Below, in pieces: positions 61,801 to 64,000 of a stretch of 64,000 bases of DNA. A program made the position numbers and the translations under genes. Position 1 is the first letter of the stretch, and each line of letters begins with the position of its first letter. The notes below the pieces were generated by a model. That model worked only from the letters and a program-made list of their open reading frames with translations. It ran no database searches and was not told the DNA's origin. Source of the stretch: Sclerurus mexicanus (Eukaryota > Chordata > Aves > Passeriformes > Furnariidae); assembly GCA_013396755.1 (NCBI GenBank), contig VWZF01003853.1, positions 285,208 to 349,207 on the forward strand, given 5' to 3'.

Positions 61801-64000
61801 AAACGCTGGAGCACATGACACAGGATTGCATCCAGAAAAAAAAGATGCTGTACCCCTCAACAAATGCAATATTCCATAAGATAAAAACGCTTTTCCACTT
61901 GTCCTCAGCATTTAGTAAAGTGTAAGTGAAAAGATGTATTTGTCAACATGACCTGAAAATGAAGTAATGGTGATAATTTGTCAGACAAATGACAAGACTG
62001 AACTGTGGTCACTCTACCATCAGTACAGCTGAGCATTCCTCAGGATGGGTAGGAGGCTGTCCTTGCTGATTTTGGCTGCTGTGCTGTGTAGGGGTAACAG
62101 GTATGGGGAGTATATCAAAAAAAGTATATTGAAGCAAACTCCTTGCAAACCCAGGCCTGTCAGGGTAGATGCAGCTCTGATACAACTGACAAATTTTTTG
62201 TCACAATGTCTGATAAAAAAGTAAGCAACTAAGAGGGAAATGGATTATTTTAACACTTGACTGGAAATTTTTCAACCAAATAGCACTTAAAAATATAGAG
62301 ATCTACATGGATGTGGGCTAGACATCAGTAGCAATTTAATGACTTTTTCCATTTGTCCTATGAGTTTGGAAGGATCACCCTTGTAACTTAGTATGTTTGC
62401 GAGCTATCTATGCAACTCTGAATTGATTGTTCTGTTGAATCTTTTACGTGAAATAGCAGAGAGAACATATCACATACAATGATGATTCTAATCTGGAACC
62501 TTTATAGGTTCAGCATGTTGATCTTAAGTACTCTCTGGATTTAGGGAATGTGATCTCTGTGTCTTTGGCTAAGTTTTGCATGTTTTCTCTGCCACACATT
62601 GTATGTTCATTGACTCTGCAGTAACATCAGTAGGCCCATGACTGTGTGTATAATACTAATAAAAATATTAAAAGCTTTGAAATATTGCATGGAAAAAAAA
62701 ACAATTATTTTTTCCTAACTCATTCTGCATCAATTAAAATAAACATTGTGGTCCAAGTGCTTGGTGCTGGGAATAAGTATGTAGAAATTATGATTTTCTC
62801 CATCAGCCAAATACTTTTGTCCTTTCATTTGTATTTTTCTAAATTGCTAGTTCTGAAATTCAAGAAAATAGTCAGTGATAGAAATTTCCACCAACATGTC
62901 ATCACATTTGTTTCAGGCAAGTGAATAAAACATTTTGTCTACCACATTAATGATAGTAAAATGTATAAATGAATTACTGTTAGTAAATATGAGACAAGCT
63001 ACAAATCATGTGTGGTAGCTTGATTTTCTTTTTTGGATTCAGTTCTACAAAAATGAAAAGTATATTTTAAAGAATGTGTACTTTCTGTGTAGTTGTATCA
63101 TTAGTGGTTCCTGGAGTTGCTGTTAAACTTGGAGCAAGATATAGACTATAAGGCTTATGATATTACTGAAATAATAGTCTTTCTATTTCTGTTTTATGCT
63201 ATTCATAGACATCATTGATATAAACCATTAGGGATAAGGAAACTGAGTATCCTTTGGATTACTGTGCCTTAAGGAAGTGTTAACTTAAAAAAACCAAAAC
63301 ATCTTTAGTGGCAGGGTTTGGGGTTTTTTTTTGCGTAGCATGCCTATAGTAGTCAGGACTGGTAGGAATGTTTGCGGGTTTTTTAACTTCTCTCTAAGTT
63401 TTGAATTAATTTGGCTTCTTGATGATGGACTTAATGTCATTTTCCTTGATTAGTTAGGGAACTAATTCATGGTTGTTTTACTCTTCCATAACTAATCTTA
63501 ATATTTTGCAATATTATTTCCTAAAGAAGTCCAGAAAGTTAACCTAACAAACCCGTCTTAACAAAACTGGGTCCTAAATAGTGTTCTAGAAACAAAAATG
63601 CTATTTTATTATATACAAGAGGAATTCTGTGCATTCCTGTAGAACAATATAAACACTGTAATGTAGATAGAAAGCACCTGTTTTGAACTCTGGTCAGACT
63701 TTTTCACTCAGCCATTATGGAAAGAATTGTGGTAATGAGTAGAGATAACACACTTGATGTTGTTTCTGACAGTTTTTTGAAACATCAGATTCTAGCTAAG
63801 TTCTGCCATTCAGTATTAGAATTGTTATGAAAAAGTAGTTACTAGGTTTCATCAAGAATGTTCAATTAGTTGCATTCATGCAGACTACTATAGACCGTCC
63901 AGAATGAGCATCAGATAAGAGGCTGTACAAAAGATCAGGTGTGAAGAGATGAGTGTGGTGTGCTGTGCAACTGCAGGTACATACAGAGGAGCATGTTTAG

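Larger units (their letters stand above)
58652..64000 (+). other. EXT2: EXT2 intron running off the window
   Basis: No further EXT2 exon is visible in these 5.3 kb; I looked for the SLWPK and DDDI regions that should follow. It holds a TTGGTAT-type repeat (58981-59028), a T/G-rich tract (61741-61800) and a GC-richer unclassified patch (59540-59900). Confidence 0.7.

Overview
The window looks like avian (possibly other sauropsid) nuclear DNA: AT-rich with long introns, GT-AG spliced vertebrate genes and CR1 LINE fragments of the bird type, with almost no other interspersed repeats. The two recognisable genes, ACCS then EXT2 on the same strand, match the ACCS-EXT2 order known from human 11p11.2.

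Layout. Bases 1-2364 hold the last five coding exons of ACCS, a PLP-dependent aminotransferase-fold protein, including the PLP lysine and the carboxylate-binding arginine. Bases 2365-10389 are intergenic. They contain a well-bounded minus-strand exon with a half RING-finger pattern (3911-4109), a possible plus-strand terminal exon (8093-8393), a CT microsatellite and a CR1 tail (9577-9907). Bases 10390-14449 are the EXT2 promoter area. Two single-N joins (10561, 12439) bracket a 1877-bp block that recurs without visible difference at 12573-14449, probably an assembly duplication at a GC-rich gap. Inside this block, on the minus strand, I read a compact two-exon gene of about 137 codons with start, splice sites, stop and poly(A) signal. 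It is nested in what should be EXT2 intron 1, and I recognise no family.

Bases 14571-64000 are EXT2: the ATG exon (14571-15130) and seven further coding exons up to 58651, covering codons 1-498 and the first base of codon 499. That is the transmembrane anchor, the exostosin GT47 domain and the first part of the GT64 domain. The remaining exons lie beyond the right edge. Introns hold an antisense CR1 (20883-21895), simple repeats, a possible alternative terminal exon in intron 7 (34441-34659) and a few unexplained patches.

EXT2 is half of the EXT1/EXT2 heparan-sulphate polymerase of the Golgi. ACCS is a neighbour with no known functional link. The minus-strand readings are the least explained content. 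All exon calls come from reading splice sites and frames by eye; no database search was run.
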